Positions 28,101 through 39,200 of a stretch of 64,000 bases of DNA are shown here, piece after piece; the stretch's first letter is position 1; each line of letters starts with the position of its first letter. The stretch comes from Clostridium sp. Its GTDB lineage: Bacteria > Bacillota > Clostridia > Clostridiales > Clostridiaceae. The position numbers and the translations under genes were made by a program. A model generated the notes under the pieces. That model was not told where the DNA came from and did no database searches. It saw nothing but the letters and a program-made list of their open reading frames with translations. The DNA is taken from positions 21,899-85,898 of the forward strand of contig NZ_JAENWM010000003.1 of the NCBI RefSeq assembly GCF_016650035.1, read 5' to 3'.

Positions 28101-31100
28101 AATTATCAGCAGCTAAAAGGTTGATAGCATCAACTGCGGCTATGGAAGATATTGTTGATAAAAATTTTGATAAAGTTAAAGCTAATATCAAAGAGTATCA
28201 AGATATGATAGATCTTCAAAATAGTCTAGCATCAGGCAAAGGTGCTGATTATCAATCTGCTATAGACAAGTTGACAAAAAATAATAAAGGTGGAACTACA
28301 GAAGATTTTGCTGCAACGGCTGTAATAAATAAAGCAAAAAAAAGTTTAGATGAGTATAAAACTAAATTAGTTGAAGCTCAAGGACAAATAATGGGAATAA
28401 ATGCCGTTTTTAAAGCCCAATATACAAATTTAGCAGAAGGATCAGGTGCACAGGAAACCGAAATAGCATTAATACTCAAACATGCAGATGCCATGTCAGA
28501 AAGTGGTAAGAATTTAGAAGGAATAAAAACTTATGCTTCTAATGCTATATACATGTTAAAAGATTTAGCTGAAGTTGAACCTTATAAAAACTTTTCGACA
28601 TCTATGGAAGAGTTTAATAAAAAAACTGAACATACTACCGAAGAGGTAAATGCACAAATTGATAGTTTAGATAATTTCCAAAAAATTGCAAAAACTTTAA
28701 AATTACCATTAGATGAAATATCTTTCTTTACAGAATTGCTTGCAGAACAAAAAATAGCATTAAAAGAAACAAAAACTTCTTTATCAGATGCAGCGGCACA
28801 GGCAAAACTTTCTGCACAAGAATTAAAAGTCCTAACGGATTCATTTGATACATCTATGGATTCTATAGGTGCATATAATAAACTTATGGATGAATATAAC
28901 ACAAATGGACATTTCTCTGCTGAATCTATGAAGGAAATTATTGATAAACATCAAGAGTTAGCTCCATATTTAAGTAATGAACCATTACTTTATCAGAAAA
29001 TATCAGATGCTTTAGAATCTGAAAAGAAAACAGCAGACGAAACTTATATTTCAATGATGATGAATTCCGAAGATTTTTACACTGCTAATATCAAAGGGAA
29101 CACAGTTTTAACAAATGAATTAAATAAAAAATATAAAATAGATCTTGCTAATTTTAAGACACTAGCACAGGCAAAGAGTATAGTAGAACAAAATTTAATT
29201 AAACAATTAGCAGGAGTATGGGCAAAATATTATCAAGTTCAAGCAGATGGAAGTGCTATATTAAATGCTATTGCTTGGGAAAAAGATAATGGTATTAAAT
29301 CAAGTAGACTTTCAGATATGACTGACGAGCAAGCAAAATCCTTTACTGAGGCTCAAAAAAAAGTTCAGATATATAATGATAAAGTTAAAGAAATTGAAGA
29401 TAGTTTTAAGAAAATTACGGGAGATTTTATACCTGCCACTTTAGACGACTATGGTAAAAAAATAGATGAAATAACTAAAGGAACAAAAGATTTAACTTCG
29501 GCAAATAAACAAGCTACAAATTCAATTAAAGATTATGAAAATGCAATAAAATCATTAGATAATCAACTTAAATTACTTGGCATTTCTCAATCAAAACTTA
29601 TACCAAATTCTCAAGCATATATTAACTCCCTTAGTAAAGAGGAAACTTTAATTAAAAAGAAAATTGATTTAACTAAACAATCTATTAAAGTTAATGAAGC
29701 CAATGCTAAGTCAATGTTGAAACTAGAAGGAGCATCAACAAAATCTACTACAAGTCAAACTTCCTCATCTGGAAATTATGGTGGGCAATACGCTGGCGGT
29801 AAGTATAGTAGTCAGATAAATCAAGCTGGTTCAAAATATGGACTAGATCCTAATCTAATTGCAGCAATGATACAAACTGAATCAAGTTTCAATCCTAACG
29901 CATATAATAAATCTTCTGGAGCAACTGGACTAGGACAATTCTTATCTTCAACAGCAAAAGATGAAGGACTTATTAATAGCTCAGGAGATCATAGAAGAAA
30001 TGCAGAAGCTTCAATTGATGCCCTAGCTAAATATCTTGTTAAACGTATATCGTGGGCAGGTGGTGATGTAGAGAAAGGTATTAAAGGTTATGGAGAAGGC
30101 ACACAAGCTTATCTAAATAAAGTCCTTAGTAATATGCCTAACAGTGGCAGTATTGGTTCTAGCTCTACAGGAGACTCTACTACAGATGGTGGTTCAGATA
30201 AAATCCTAGCAGAAATTGAATCTCAGAAATCAGCATTAATCGACTTCCAAGAAGAATTAGCACAGTTTACTTATCAGAAACTTAATATTCAACTTGGAAT
30301 GTTTGACGATAGAATTACAGCATCTAGTAAAAAAATAGCTATGCTTCAAACTGATGTAGAAATTACTTCCAATCTAGAGAGAGAAGTTATGCTGATGGGA
30401 AAAATACGGGAAGCTCTTATTACAGAAAGAACATTAATATATCAGAAAGGTGATTTTCTAGAAAAGGAAATTGATAGTAGAAAATATAATCTCGCTCAAG
30501 TTGCTGAGATGAAACTTGCCCTACAAGATGTTTTACAAGAAGAGAAGAATATACTAGTAGAAATTAATAATAATCGCGCTGCAATTAAAAGTCTTGCAAT
30601 AGAACAAATGACATCACTTCTCAATAGTCAAAGAATCAGTTCAGAAATTGCTCTTAAACAGCAACAAGAGAATGAGAAAAATGCTCTAGCATCTTCCGTT
30701 TATGGAAATGGTGAGAAACGAACTATAACTGTAAATACAGAAATTGACAAAGAAGAACTGCAAAAGAAATACGATGATTTAGATATAACTGTTGAAGCTG
30801 GCGCAGGTAAAACTGGTACTAATAGAAAAGAAACATTAAAAATGAACGAGGCTGTCCTGGAAAGTAGAATTGCAGAAGACGTAATAAAAGCATATGACAA
30901 AGAAAATGAAAAACAACAGAATGCTATTCAAGATCAGATTGATAGCTTGAATAAAGAAAATGATTTACAAGCAGAAATTGAAACTCGTTTAAAAAATCAA
31001 AATGACTTAATAGAAAAACAAACTGCATTGCAAGAAGTAAAAGAAAATAAGAATATCCAATCTCTAACAAAGAATCAAGATGGAAGTTTTCAATTTAAAT

Positions 31101-32035
31101 ATGTTGCAGATGTAAAAGCAGTTGAATCAGCACAGAAAGCAGTAAATGATCAAGTTGAATCTAATGATAATTGGGAGAAATCTACAGCATTAAAACATCA
31201 AACTGATTCACTAAATGCACTAAAGAAATCACTAGCAGATCAGAAAACTGCAAAAGATGATGATTATGCTGAACAATTAAGAAAGTTAGAAGATCGTCAA
31301 TTAATTGAAACTAATTTAATGAGTCTCCATTATTCCGATATGAATTTACTTGCAGATGAGAGTTTAAAAACATTAGGACAGACATATTCATATAATTGGG
31401 AACTCATAATAGAACAACTCACAACAGATGTAGCATCTGCTAAGGCATTACAGGATTCATTACAACTGTCACAAGCAAGCGGAACAATAGGCTCTACTGT
31501 AAGAGGTACAACAGGTAGTGGTAACTCAGCCTCTATTACAGTTAATACAGAGATAGATAAGGCATTACTACAGGCAAAATATGGTAGTGGAGTAGATATA
31601 ACTGTATCTAAAGGTGATGGTGAAACTGGACTCAATAGAGCAGCAACATTGTTATTGAATGAGAAGGTATTAGCTAGTCAAGGAGTTGTACCTAAATTTG
31701 AAAGTGGTGGAGAAGTTGGTTCATTTACTGGAAGTAGATTTGCTATGGTAGATACAAAAGAAAGAGTATTATCAGCTACTCAAACTCAGGACTTCGGACA
31801 GTTAGTGACTTATTTACCTAATGCTTTAATGAGTATAGAAAATATTATGGATAAGATAAGTATGAGTAATGTTAATAATACTAGTTCTAAAGGAGATACT
31901 TATGTTAGTAATACTTATGGAGATTTAAGTTTCCCTAATGCAACAAATCATGTTGAGATTGTACAAGCTTTGGATACAATTAATTTAAGAGCCAAACAGT
32001 ATTCAACAACTAAAACATATGGACTAAACTCGTAA
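25118..32035 (+). CDS. tail tape measure protein with lytic transglycosylase domain
   Basis: 2305 aa, coiled-coil rich, SLT segment 'INQAGSKYGLDPNLIAAMIQTESSFNPNAYNKSSGATGLGQF'. Confidence 0.93.
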   Translation: MAINGNKLLGRLEIGLDLLKSNATEANKILASISVKKMNLNIMDEQTKTKNLEAIKLIRKQIESVTNVGIDTSKIKASMDKLITSFNAVKLNGNTVSETFKTNSTQAQQWASENVKAATKVTDAYNKAQQKLKETMKTTTNKTTGQQVTTASTKIVTSESSAELNKITLAYQRLNLENKTTVQSLLGMATQVKKTTERYGLLGTSLISANAQQLRYRTEAERLTQTQARQTATINAEAQARVVANNKIIASNQKRQLATLAMYTKETSALSKYDKMSRTLASASGEAGLAMSSSSSGTTMSDRFKVSGVYALAAQSIFMLRASIRNLIETNRDYEASMVDLGRVIGDVSKKELELFGQDSIDNAKKYGLALNEIQDSYTALAKAGVDKGNLSSMVNTIALGLNTSNITSGQQMAELLTTSMKQMNIEFSESERLLDSWNYLADKTVADTSDFAEAISKAGATSASMNISISELNGMVAVLSNTTGATGTEIGSALKAMESRLLRPQTLNTLKEYGIEVMADENHFKSFGEIIQQVSTTLDKFGENTVESTDILENLGGIMRKNWINLLSRDYDQVGIMAQQSAVESIGYSAKKSEASMDTLDKKVQVFNATVKEMYVGLGTGGLLPQLKGITEIGTGIVTLAGKVSSFLFILLETTIAVKTLSFGLKMVTGSNLTQSLDRMNMSFSAFGKSFQTQTMATRAYNTASKSLQAQIISGNITAQESGAILGVVGTKLGVATTGIVTMSAAQGALDTRLLAGQTLQASLDTQLASGTITRAQYNAETLMRTYTETELAAQLASHTITEEAYNLALLQRGTLEASLNRQIVAKTLTEAEAKVILDTKILSTEQYNILMAEQTATMATLSATEKGKIASDQALNASQKSVAASALLMNLAIMAGVVILTVIASAVMKYIRSQKDLSQNIESAVTSLKTESDAINDSLKDYEELANKTSLTTEEKEKLLTATQNLIKTIPGASAVINDETKSFSEQTEELKKLSAAKRLIASTAAMEDIVDKNFDKVKANIKEYQDMIDLQNSLASGKGADYQSAIDKLTKNNKGGTTEDFAATAVINKAKKSLDEYKTKLVEAQGQIMGINAVFKAQYTNLAEGSGAQETEIALILKHADAMSESGKNLEGIKTYASNAIYMLKDLAEVEPYKNFSTSMEEFNKKTEHTTEEVNAQIDSLDNFQKIAKTLKLPLDEISFFTELLAEQKIALKETKTSLSDAAAQAKLSAQELKVLTDSFDTSMDSIGAYNKLMDEYNTNGHFSAESMKEIIDKHQELAPYLSNEPLLYQKISDALESEKKTADETYISMMMNSEDFYTANIKGNTVLTNELNKKYKIDLANFKTLAQAKSIVEQNLIKQLAGVWAKYYQVQADGSAILNAIAWEKDNGIKSSRLSDMTDEQAKSFTEAQKKVQIYNDKVKEIEDSFKKITGDFIPATLDDYGKKIDEITKGTKDLTSANKQATNSIKDYENAIKSLDNQLKLLGISQSKLIPNSQAYINSLSKEETLIKKKIDLTKQSIKVNEANAKSMLKLEGASTKSTTSQTSSSGNYGGQYAGGKYSSQINQAGSKYGLDPNLIAAMIQTESSFNPNAYNKSSGATGLGQFLSSTAKDEGLINSSGDHRRNAEASIDALAKYLVKRISWAGGDVEKGIKGYGEGTQAYLNKVLSNMPNSGSIGSSSTGDSTTDGGSDKILAEIESQKSALIDFQEELAQFTYQKLNIQLGMFDDRITASSKKIAMLQTDVEITSNLEREVMLMGKIREALITERTLIYQKGDFLEKEIDSRKYNLAQVAEMKLALQDVLQEEKNILVEINNNRAAIKSLAIEQMTSLLNSQRISSEIALKQQQENEKNALASSVYGNGEKRTITVNTEIDKEELQKKYDDLDITVEAGAGKTGTNRKETLKMNEAVLESRIAEDVIKAYDKENEKQQNAIQDQIDSLNKENDLQAEIETRLKNQNDLIEKQTALQEVKENKNIQSLTKNQDGSFQFKYVADVKAVESAQKAVNDQVESNDNWEKSTALKHQTDSLNALKKSLADQKTAKDDDYAEQLRKLEDRQLIETNLMSLHYSDMNLLADESLKTLGQTYSYNWELIIEQLTTDVASAKALQDSLQLSQASGTIGSTVRGTTGSGNSASITVNTEIDKALLQAKYGSGVDITVSKGDGETGLNRAATLLLNEKVLASQGVVPKFESGGEVGSFTGSRFAMVDTKERVLSATQTQDFGQLVTYLPNALMSIENIMDKISMSNVNNTSSKGDTYVSNTYGDLSFPNATNHVEIVQALDTINLRAKQYSTTKTYGLNS

Positions 32036-32065
32036 AAAGGTTAGTCCTTTTAAATGAGGTGAAAT

Positions 32066-32362
32066 ATGAGTGAAAATATTGATAAAAATAAAATTCAACA
32101 ACAAGATGAAATATTAAAAGCTATAGAAACTATGATAATAGCATATGATAGAAACACAAAATATGACAGGACTCAATGGGGAATAATTACAGCTATTAAT
32201 GTTAATGGCACATTGAAGATAATGCATAATGATTTTGAAAGTGATTTACCTGTTAAATTTGAAGTGGATATTACTAAATTGATAGTTGGAGATGTAGTCA
32301 TAATAAGGATTCCATCTAATAATTTTTCACAACGATATGTAGATGGGAAAAGACCTTTTTAA
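32066..32362 (+). CDS. small tail/baseplate protein
   Basis: ORF; possible OB-like fold. Confidence 0.4.
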   Translation: MSENIDKNKIQQQDEILKAIETMIIAYDRNTKYDRTQWGIITAINVNGTLKIMHNDFESDLPVKFEVDITKLIVGDVVIIRIPSNNFSQRYVDGKRPF

Positions 32363-32387
32363 TATAAATAATTAAAAATACAAGGAA

Positions 32388-33425
32388 GTGATAAACTTGT
32401 TAGTGACACCACAAATTCCATCATTTTTACCTTTTGATGCAACCAAGGATTATGAATTGAACTTTAGTATACCTACATATTCAGATCAATGTGTTAAAAA
32501 TCAAATTCAAATATTTAAACAATCCGATAATACTTTGATATACGATAATACAACTATAAGTTTCCAACTTTTTTGTCCTATACCTATAAGTACTCTTTTA
32601 AATGGTGTAAATTATAAATGCCAAATTAGAACTTATAATATAAATAATGATTTTTCTGAATGGTCTTATATGACTTCTTTCTTGGTTCTATCTCCTGTAT
32701 TAGTAGATTTATTTATCCCAAGTATTATTTTAAGTCAAAGTTTAAATTTAAAGGTTACTTATTCACAACCACAAGGCGAACTAATGTTAAGTTTAAAATA
32801 TATATTATACGACCATCAAAAAAATCAATTATCAGTTTCAAGGGAAATATTTGGTTCTAATCTACAATATGAGTTTAATTTATTAGAAAATAATACAAAT
32901 TATTTTGCAAAATGCGAAGTTATAACACAAAATGGATTATTAGGATATTCAGAATACATTCCATTTATGACACAATATCAAGCCCCAAGAGTAAATAATG
33001 TTTTAGAATTAACTAATCAATATCAAGATGGAGCAATCCTCGCTTCCTGTGAGATAATTAGAATACTTGCACACACGGTTGGTAATTTTACTTTTGAAAG
33101 TAGTGAATGGATAAATTTAACTACAGCTGATTCTATGTTATATTACGATGATAATAATGGATTTTCTATGGATAGTAACTTTACAATCAAGTGCTGGCTA
33201 AAATCTATAGAAGAGGATGAAGTATTTTTAACACTATATGGGTATAGTTTATTAGATAAAATAGAATTGCGATATTATAGTAATAGAATTCATGTATTTA
33301 AAAAATCATGCAATCTAGTAAATCATTACATTAGCAACTTAATTACTATATTACCAACTGATACTTTGTTTGTTTTCTTAGTTCAGAAATATAATGGCGT
33401 AGATATTCAATGTGAAATAATTTAA
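32388..33425 (+). CDS. tail/baseplate structural protein
   Basis: Position after tape measure; GTG start. Confidence 0.45.
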   Translation: MINLLVTPQIPSFLPFDATKDYELNFSIPTYSDQCVKNQIQIFKQSDNTLIYDNTTISFQLFCPIPISTLLNGVNYKCQIRTYNINNDFSEWSYMTSFLVLSPVLVDLFIPSIILSQSLNLKVTYSQPQGELMLSLKYILYDHQKNQLSVSREIFGSNLQYEFNLLENNTNYFAKCEVITQNGLLGYSEYIPFMTQYQAPRVNNVLELTNQYQDGAILASCEIIRILAHTVGNFTFESSEWINLTTADSMLYYDDNNGFSMDSNFTIKCWLKSIEEDEVFLTLYGYSLLDKIELRYYSNRIHVFKKSCNLVNHYISNLITILPTDTLFVFLVQKYNGVDIQCEII

Positions 33426-33450
33426 TAAAGTAAAAATAAGGAGAATTTAA

Positions 33451-33609
33451 ATGAAGATATTTAATATTAAACAAGCAGATATATTTATTAAGAGTAAAGC
33501 GAAGGTGACTGGAACGGGTTTAGGAAATAAATATAAAACGTATATTGAATTTGAAGACAATGAAATATTAAAAGATTTAATGAACAAGTGGATGGCTAAA
33601 GAATTTTAG
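33451..33609 (+). CDS. small hypothetical protein (53 codons)
   Basis: 'AAGGAGAATTTAAATG' start; below the ORF-track cutoff. Confidence 0.45.
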   Translation: MKIFNIKQADIFIKSKAKVTGTGLGNKYKTYIEFEDNEILKDLMNKWMAKEF

Positions 33610-33665
33610 TCATCTTTTTTAATGCAAAAATTAATCAAAAAACGATTTTAAGGAGGATTTTAACT

Positions 33666-34796
33666 ATGTTAATAACAAAAACAGTAATCACTAGTTGGAG
33701 CAATACTAATAAAATATGGTATGAGAGAAAAGGATATATATTCACTAAAATGAGAGAGTGCCTTGAAGTTGATGTAAAAGATTTACCAATCAGTTCAGGT
33801 GTAAAAGTTGAAGTCAAATGTGATTGTCCTGATTGCAAAAGTCCTATTTTAAGCCCTATGAGATGGGTAAGTTATAAAAGGTATATTAAAGAAGATGGGA
33901 AATATTATTGCAGGAAATGTGCAAGTAAATTATATGGTAATGAGAATATGAGAAAAGTAAAACTAGCAAAAGGCATATCATTTGAACAATGGTGCATTAA
34001 TAATAATAGACAAGATGTTTTAGATAGATGGGATTATGACTTAAATGATAAAAATCCTAATGAGACAGCATGCTCAATAAAAAAGAAATATTATTTTAAA
34101 TGTGATAAACATCCTGAACATGAAAGTGAATTAAAAAATTTAAATAGTTTTACTAATGGACTTATAGGGGCTATAAAATGTAATCAATGTAATTCTTTTG
34201 CACAATGGGGAGCTGATAATATAGATGAAGATTTCTTAGAAAAATATTGGGATTATAATAAGAATGTAGGGATTAAACCATGGGGTATTAGCCATGGATG
34301 CCATACAAAAGTATTTATAATATGTCAAGAAAATAGCAATCATCTAAGTTATAAAGTTGAATGTAAAAGCTTCTGTGTCGGCAATAGATGCCCTGCGTGT
34401 AAACAATCAAAAGGAGAAAAAAGAGTTGAAAAATATCTAGTAAATAAAGGGTTTATAAAAGGAGTAGACTATTTATCACAAAAGCCTTTCGATGGATTGT
34501 TAGGATTAGGTGGAGGGAATCTTTCATATGATTTTTATTTGATAAAACATTATAATTTATTGATAGAATATCAAGGAGAATTTCATGACAGACCTATAGA
34601 TTTTTATGGGGAAGGTACGAATGTAGCAGAAGATAGATTTGTAAAACAAAAGGAACATGATAGAAGAAAAAAAGAATATGCAGATGATAATAATATAGAA
34701 TTATTACTGATATGGTATTGGGATTTTAATAATATAGAAACTATTTTAAACAAACAATTAAAACAAAATAAGGAGATGGTAATATATGGCATATAA
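33666..34796 (+). CDS. homing endonuclease, same family as 19644 and 51377
   Basis: 'LITKTVITSWSNTNKIWYERKGYIFTKMRECLEVDVKDL...KCDCPDCKSPILSPMRWV'; 'LIEYQGEFHD'. Confidence 0.7.
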   Translation: MLITKTVITSWSNTNKIWYERKGYIFTKMRECLEVDVKDLPISSGVKVEVKCDCPDCKSPILSPMRWVSYKRYIKEDGKYYCRKCASKLYGNENMRKVKLAKGISFEQWCINNNRQDVLDRWDYDLNDKNPNETACSIKKKYYFKCDKHPEHESELKNLNSFTNGLIGAIKCNQCNSFAQWGADNIDEDFLEKYWDYNKNVGIKPWGISHGCHTKVFIICQENSNHLSYKVECKSFCVGNRCPACKQSKGEKRVEKYLVNKGFIKGVDYLSQKPFDGLLGLGGGNLSYDFYLIKHYNLLIEYQGEFHDRPIDFYGEGTNVAEDRFVKQKEHDRRKKEYADDNNIELLLIWYWDFNNIETILNKQLKQNKEMVIYGI

Positions 34797-36255
34797 TAGG
34801 TCAACTTTTCCCGAACAGATCGACCTTCCAATTGAGCTTTTTGATATTTCACCTACAGATAAACCTGATATAGACGAATATTTTATTTTATGTACTTTGA
34901 CGAATCCAACACCTGACCAAATAGATAGAATGGCTTATTTATTAACGGCATATAACAATAAAATATTAAATGCTGAAAAAATAAATTATTTTATGGATAT
35001 AGCTATAAACACAGAAAAATTTTGGTTTGACAATGTAAATAACTATTTAAAATTTATAGCTAATTATGATAGTCTTTATCCATACAAAATCTATAACACA
35101 GTAATGGATTTTAATGGTGATTTATATATGAGTTTATCTAGTGACAACATTGGAAATCCTTTATCAGATGCAACTAAATGGAGAAAAATTAGCCAACGTG
35201 GTTTACAAGGTATACAAGGAGAAAGAGGGTTTGCAGGAATGGGACTCGCCTTCATAGGCTCCTATGACTCAACTGCCACATATACAATTAACCAAGGAGT
35301 AGAACAAAATGGAAGTTTATATGGTTGCATCTCACCAATACCTATTACTGGAATATCTCCAAGTAGTAGCACAAATGATTGGAGTATGGTGGTATCTAAA
35401 GGAAGTTCAACTTTTTTAACGGTTCTAAGAGGTTCAGTTATAGTAAATACAAATACTGCTGTTGTTCCAATAGATATTATTGGGTTTAATAAAAATAATG
35501 ACCAAATATTTGTATATACAGATAAAAATTATATAGAACAAGAAAAAGAATATATGTTAAATAGTGATGGATTAAGTATTGTAAAAATGGTTGGAACATG
35601 GGATGGAACTATAACTCCTGTTAATTTTAATTTTGTAGTATTTAAAAATATTGTAGAAGGAGTCGCTTTGGCAGACGGTAGTTTAATTCAAATTCAAAGT
35701 ATTACATTGGATAAATTAAATTTAGATGTTCAAAATAAAATCGGTAAGATTGGGAATGCCTTTTTACAAACCACTGCACAAGATTTAAGTGGTGCAGTTA
35801 ATGAAAATACCAATAATTTAAAATCACATATAGTTGATTATGTAAAGCACCCTGCTTATATAACTACAACAGGTGTTGCTAATATATATACAGCTACATT
35901 AGACCCTGCTCCTACAAGTTATGTTGATGGCATGGGAATAACAGCTAAAATAAATGTGAATTCAACTGGGGCATCAACAATGAATATTAATAATCTTGGT
36001 GCAAAAGCGATGAAAGATGGATTTGGAAATTCTATAACTAATTTTAAAGCAAATACGATTTATGGATTTAGATATGAGGCAGTTTCACAATCTCTTATGC
36101 TCCAAGGAGCAAGTGCCCCTGTAAATACATTTTCACAAACTACAGACCCAGCTTTATATGCTAAACCAAATGATATATGGTTTGACTTAGCTAGTGGAAC
36201 AATTAAATATAGAGTAGGAACAGCATGGGTAACATTTGATTACACTTATGCTTAG
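34786..36255 (+). CDS. baseplate/fibre protein
   Basis: Short collagen-like 'GLQGIQGERG', carbohydrate-binding-like middle, fibre-like C-terminus. Confidence 0.55.
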   Translation: MAYNRSTFPEQIDLPIELFDISPTDKPDIDEYFILCTLTNPTPDQIDRMAYLLTAYNNKILNAEKINYFMDIAINTEKFWFDNVNNYLKFIANYDSLYPYKIYNTVMDFNGDLYMSLSSDNIGNPLSDATKWRKISQRGLQGIQGERGFAGMGLAFIGSYDSTATYTINQGVEQNGSLYGCISPIPITGISPSSSTNDWSMVVSKGSSTFLTVLRGSVIVNTNTAVVPIDIIGFNKNNDQIFVYTDKNYIEQEKEYMLNSDGLSIVKMVGTWDGTITPVNFNFVVFKNIVEGVALADGSLIQIQSITLDKLNLDVQNKIGKIGNAFLQTTAQDLSGAVNENTNNLKSHIVDYVKHPAYITTTGVANIYTATLDPAPTSYVDGMGITAKINVNSTGASTMNINNLGAKAMKDGFGNSITNFKANTIYGFRYEAVSQSLMLQGASAPVNTFSQTTDPALYAKPNDIWFDLASGTIKYRVGTAWVTFDYTYA

Positions 36256-36271
36256 AAGGGAGAAATAATAT

Positions 36272-39200
36272 ATGATACCAAAAAATAAAATGTATTTAAC
36301 TTCACAAGATTTTGGTCAATGGTCGGATTATTTTGGAGAATTAATATCAAGTGATAAAAGATATAATAAGAGTTCATGTGGGGATTGCAATAGTTGTAAT
36401 TCCTCATGTTCTACAGAAAGTAATATAAGGACAAAAAATATAACATGGGTAGTTACAGAGGCTTGTAACTTGAATTGCAGTTATTGTTTTAGCGGAGATA
36501 CATTGATCACCATGAAAGACTTTTCTAAACGACAATTAAAGGATATTGAAATAAATGATGAAATTTTAGCTTTTAATGAATTTTCTGAAGGTCAAGGGAA
36601 ACACAATATCAGCAAAATAGCTAAAGTAGAACAATTACATAATAATTTTTCGGAAACTATTAATATAATATTAGAAGATAATACTATATTAAATGTAACT
36701 CCGAATCACCCTATTTTAGCAAGAAGAAATACCGACAAATCTAAATATGATTATAGAGAGGCTGGTAAATTTAAAGTAGGACAATCCGTGTATACACTTC
36801 CTGATATTAATGAAGAATTTGCAAATATTAATGATATAAATTATCAAATAGGATATTTTGTATCTATGTGGCAAGGTGATGGAAGTTATAAAAAATATAT
36901 AGATAAAAGAGGTTACAAACAATTCAAAATAAGATTAGCGGTAAAAGATGATGAAATAATATCTAGAATGGAAAATATTATGAAAGTTCTTGATATAGAT
37001 TATTATTTATATGATTTTAAAGTGTCTTCTAAATTTAACATAATAAAACCATCTATATTTGCTAATACAGAGAAAGTTTATAATCAAATGATAAAAATAA
37101 TTGATGACAATTTTAAAATAAATAAAAGTGTTAATTATTATAAAGGATATTTAGCAGGTATATATGATGCAGAGGGACATATTGATAAAAAGGGTAATAC
37201 AATAAGAATTTGTAACACAGATATTGATATTATAAAAGAAATTGAAGAAGGATTAAAAGTCATTAATATTCCTTATTGTGTAGAACAAGATGGTGTTACA
37301 GTGAATAATAAAATTAAATATAATGTAAGAGTTCTAGCAAATAATCGAGAGAGTTTGAATGTATTAAGATTTATTAAACTAGTATCCCCTTCTGTTCAAC
37401 GTAAAGGAATTGAAAACTTTTATAATAAATCTTTATTCCTCAGAAAAAAAATAAAAGAAATATCAGTTGGAGAAACAATAGAAGTATTTAATTTAGGCAC
37501 GTCAACTAAAACTTACATTGCAAATAATATCTTAGTCCATAATTGTTATGAAACACATAAAACAGGTAGAAGAATGACTAAAGAAGTTGCAAAACAATCT
37601 GTAGACTTTTTGTTCGATAAACAGAAAATAAATGGATATTATGAATTTGATGACTCTGTAGCAGTTATTCTTGAATTCATTGGTGGCGAACCTCTACTTG
37701 AAATAGAACTTATTGATTACATTGTTGAGTATTTTAAATTTAAAGCATTTGAAGTAAAAAGTCCTTGGGCAACTAATTATATGATAAGTATGAGTACCAA
37801 CGGTGTTTTATTTGAAACAGAAAAAGTACAAAACTTTATTAAAAGAAATTTAGGGCGAGTTAGTATTGGAATAACGATAGATGGTAATAAAGAATTACAT
37901 GATAAATGTAGAGTGTTCCATGACGGAAAAGGTTCTTATGATATAGTTGAAAGTTCTGTAAAAGCATGGTTAAAAATTAATCCCGATTCTCAAACAAAAA
38001 TAACTTTAGCGCCTGAAAATGTTATGTTTTTAAATGATGCTTTGAAGAATGTTTGGAGTTTAGGATTAAAAGGTGCGTTTACAAATTGTGTTTTTGAAGA
38101 GGGTTGGCAGACAAAAGATGCTACTATTTTATATTATCAAATGATTGAATTAGCAGATTATTTATTAGAAGACGAAAATTATTCTAAATATTTTTGTTCA
38201 TTATTTGATGAAACTATAGGACAAGAAGTAACTGAAGATAAAAATTGGTGCTTTAAAGAAGGTACTTTAGTTCTTACGCCTAAAGGTAATGTGAAAATTG
38301 AAGATTTAAAAATTGGGGATATTATAACTACGAATAACTCAATCCAGAATGTCAGCAATATATTTAAAAGAATTAGTAATGATACTGCTACTATTCGTGC
38401 AACAGGAATATTTGAAACATCTACTACCAAAGAACACCCTTATTTAACTAAACAATTAATAGGCAAGAATAAATATTCAGATTCCAAGTGGGTTAAAGTA
38501 AAAGATATTAAGAAAGGTGATAAAATAGCCAGTCATTGTCATTTATTTGGAGACATAGATGTTGATAATGATATCGCATATATTGTAGGTAGATATATTG
38601 GTGATGGATGGTGTTCAACTACAGGCTATAAATTATGTTGCAGTTATAAAGAATATGAAGAATTAAAACTAGCTATGGACAAAGCACACATAAATTATTC
38701 AGTAGACAATTACAGGACGGTTAAGCAGTTTAATATATTTAAAAATAATACAAAACTTTTGAATATTCTATCTCAAATAGGACATATTGCTTTTGAAAAA
38801 AATATACCTAGAGAAGCTTTTAATTGGAATAAAGAAAGTGTTGAAAGTTTACTTAAAGGATTGCTAGATGCAGATGGATGTTATAGACAGAAAGAAAATA
38901 TGTGGAAGTTTAACACTATAAGCCCAGTTTTAGCCAATGATGTTCTTATTTTATTAAGAGGACTAAACTATTTCCCTACTTGCTATTTATGTAAGAGAGC
39001 AGGGGAAAGTGTTATAGAGGGTAGAACAGTAATAATTAAAGATAGATACGAAGTCTATTTTAATTTAGATAAAAAAAAAACAAGATTTTGTGAGTATGAT
39101 GAAGAAAATAACGTAGTTTGGACTCCTGTGAAAGAAGTTAATTTAAATTGTGAACCTTATGAGGTTTTTAATTTAATGGTAGAGAATGAGCACACTTTTA

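Noticed and set aside
25118-32035. Several antisense ORFs in the tape measure gene (e.g. 26116, 28582, 30700, 31330)
   Set aside because: Ser/Ile/Phe-rich mirror ORFs typical of antisense frames of long coding regions; no RBS.
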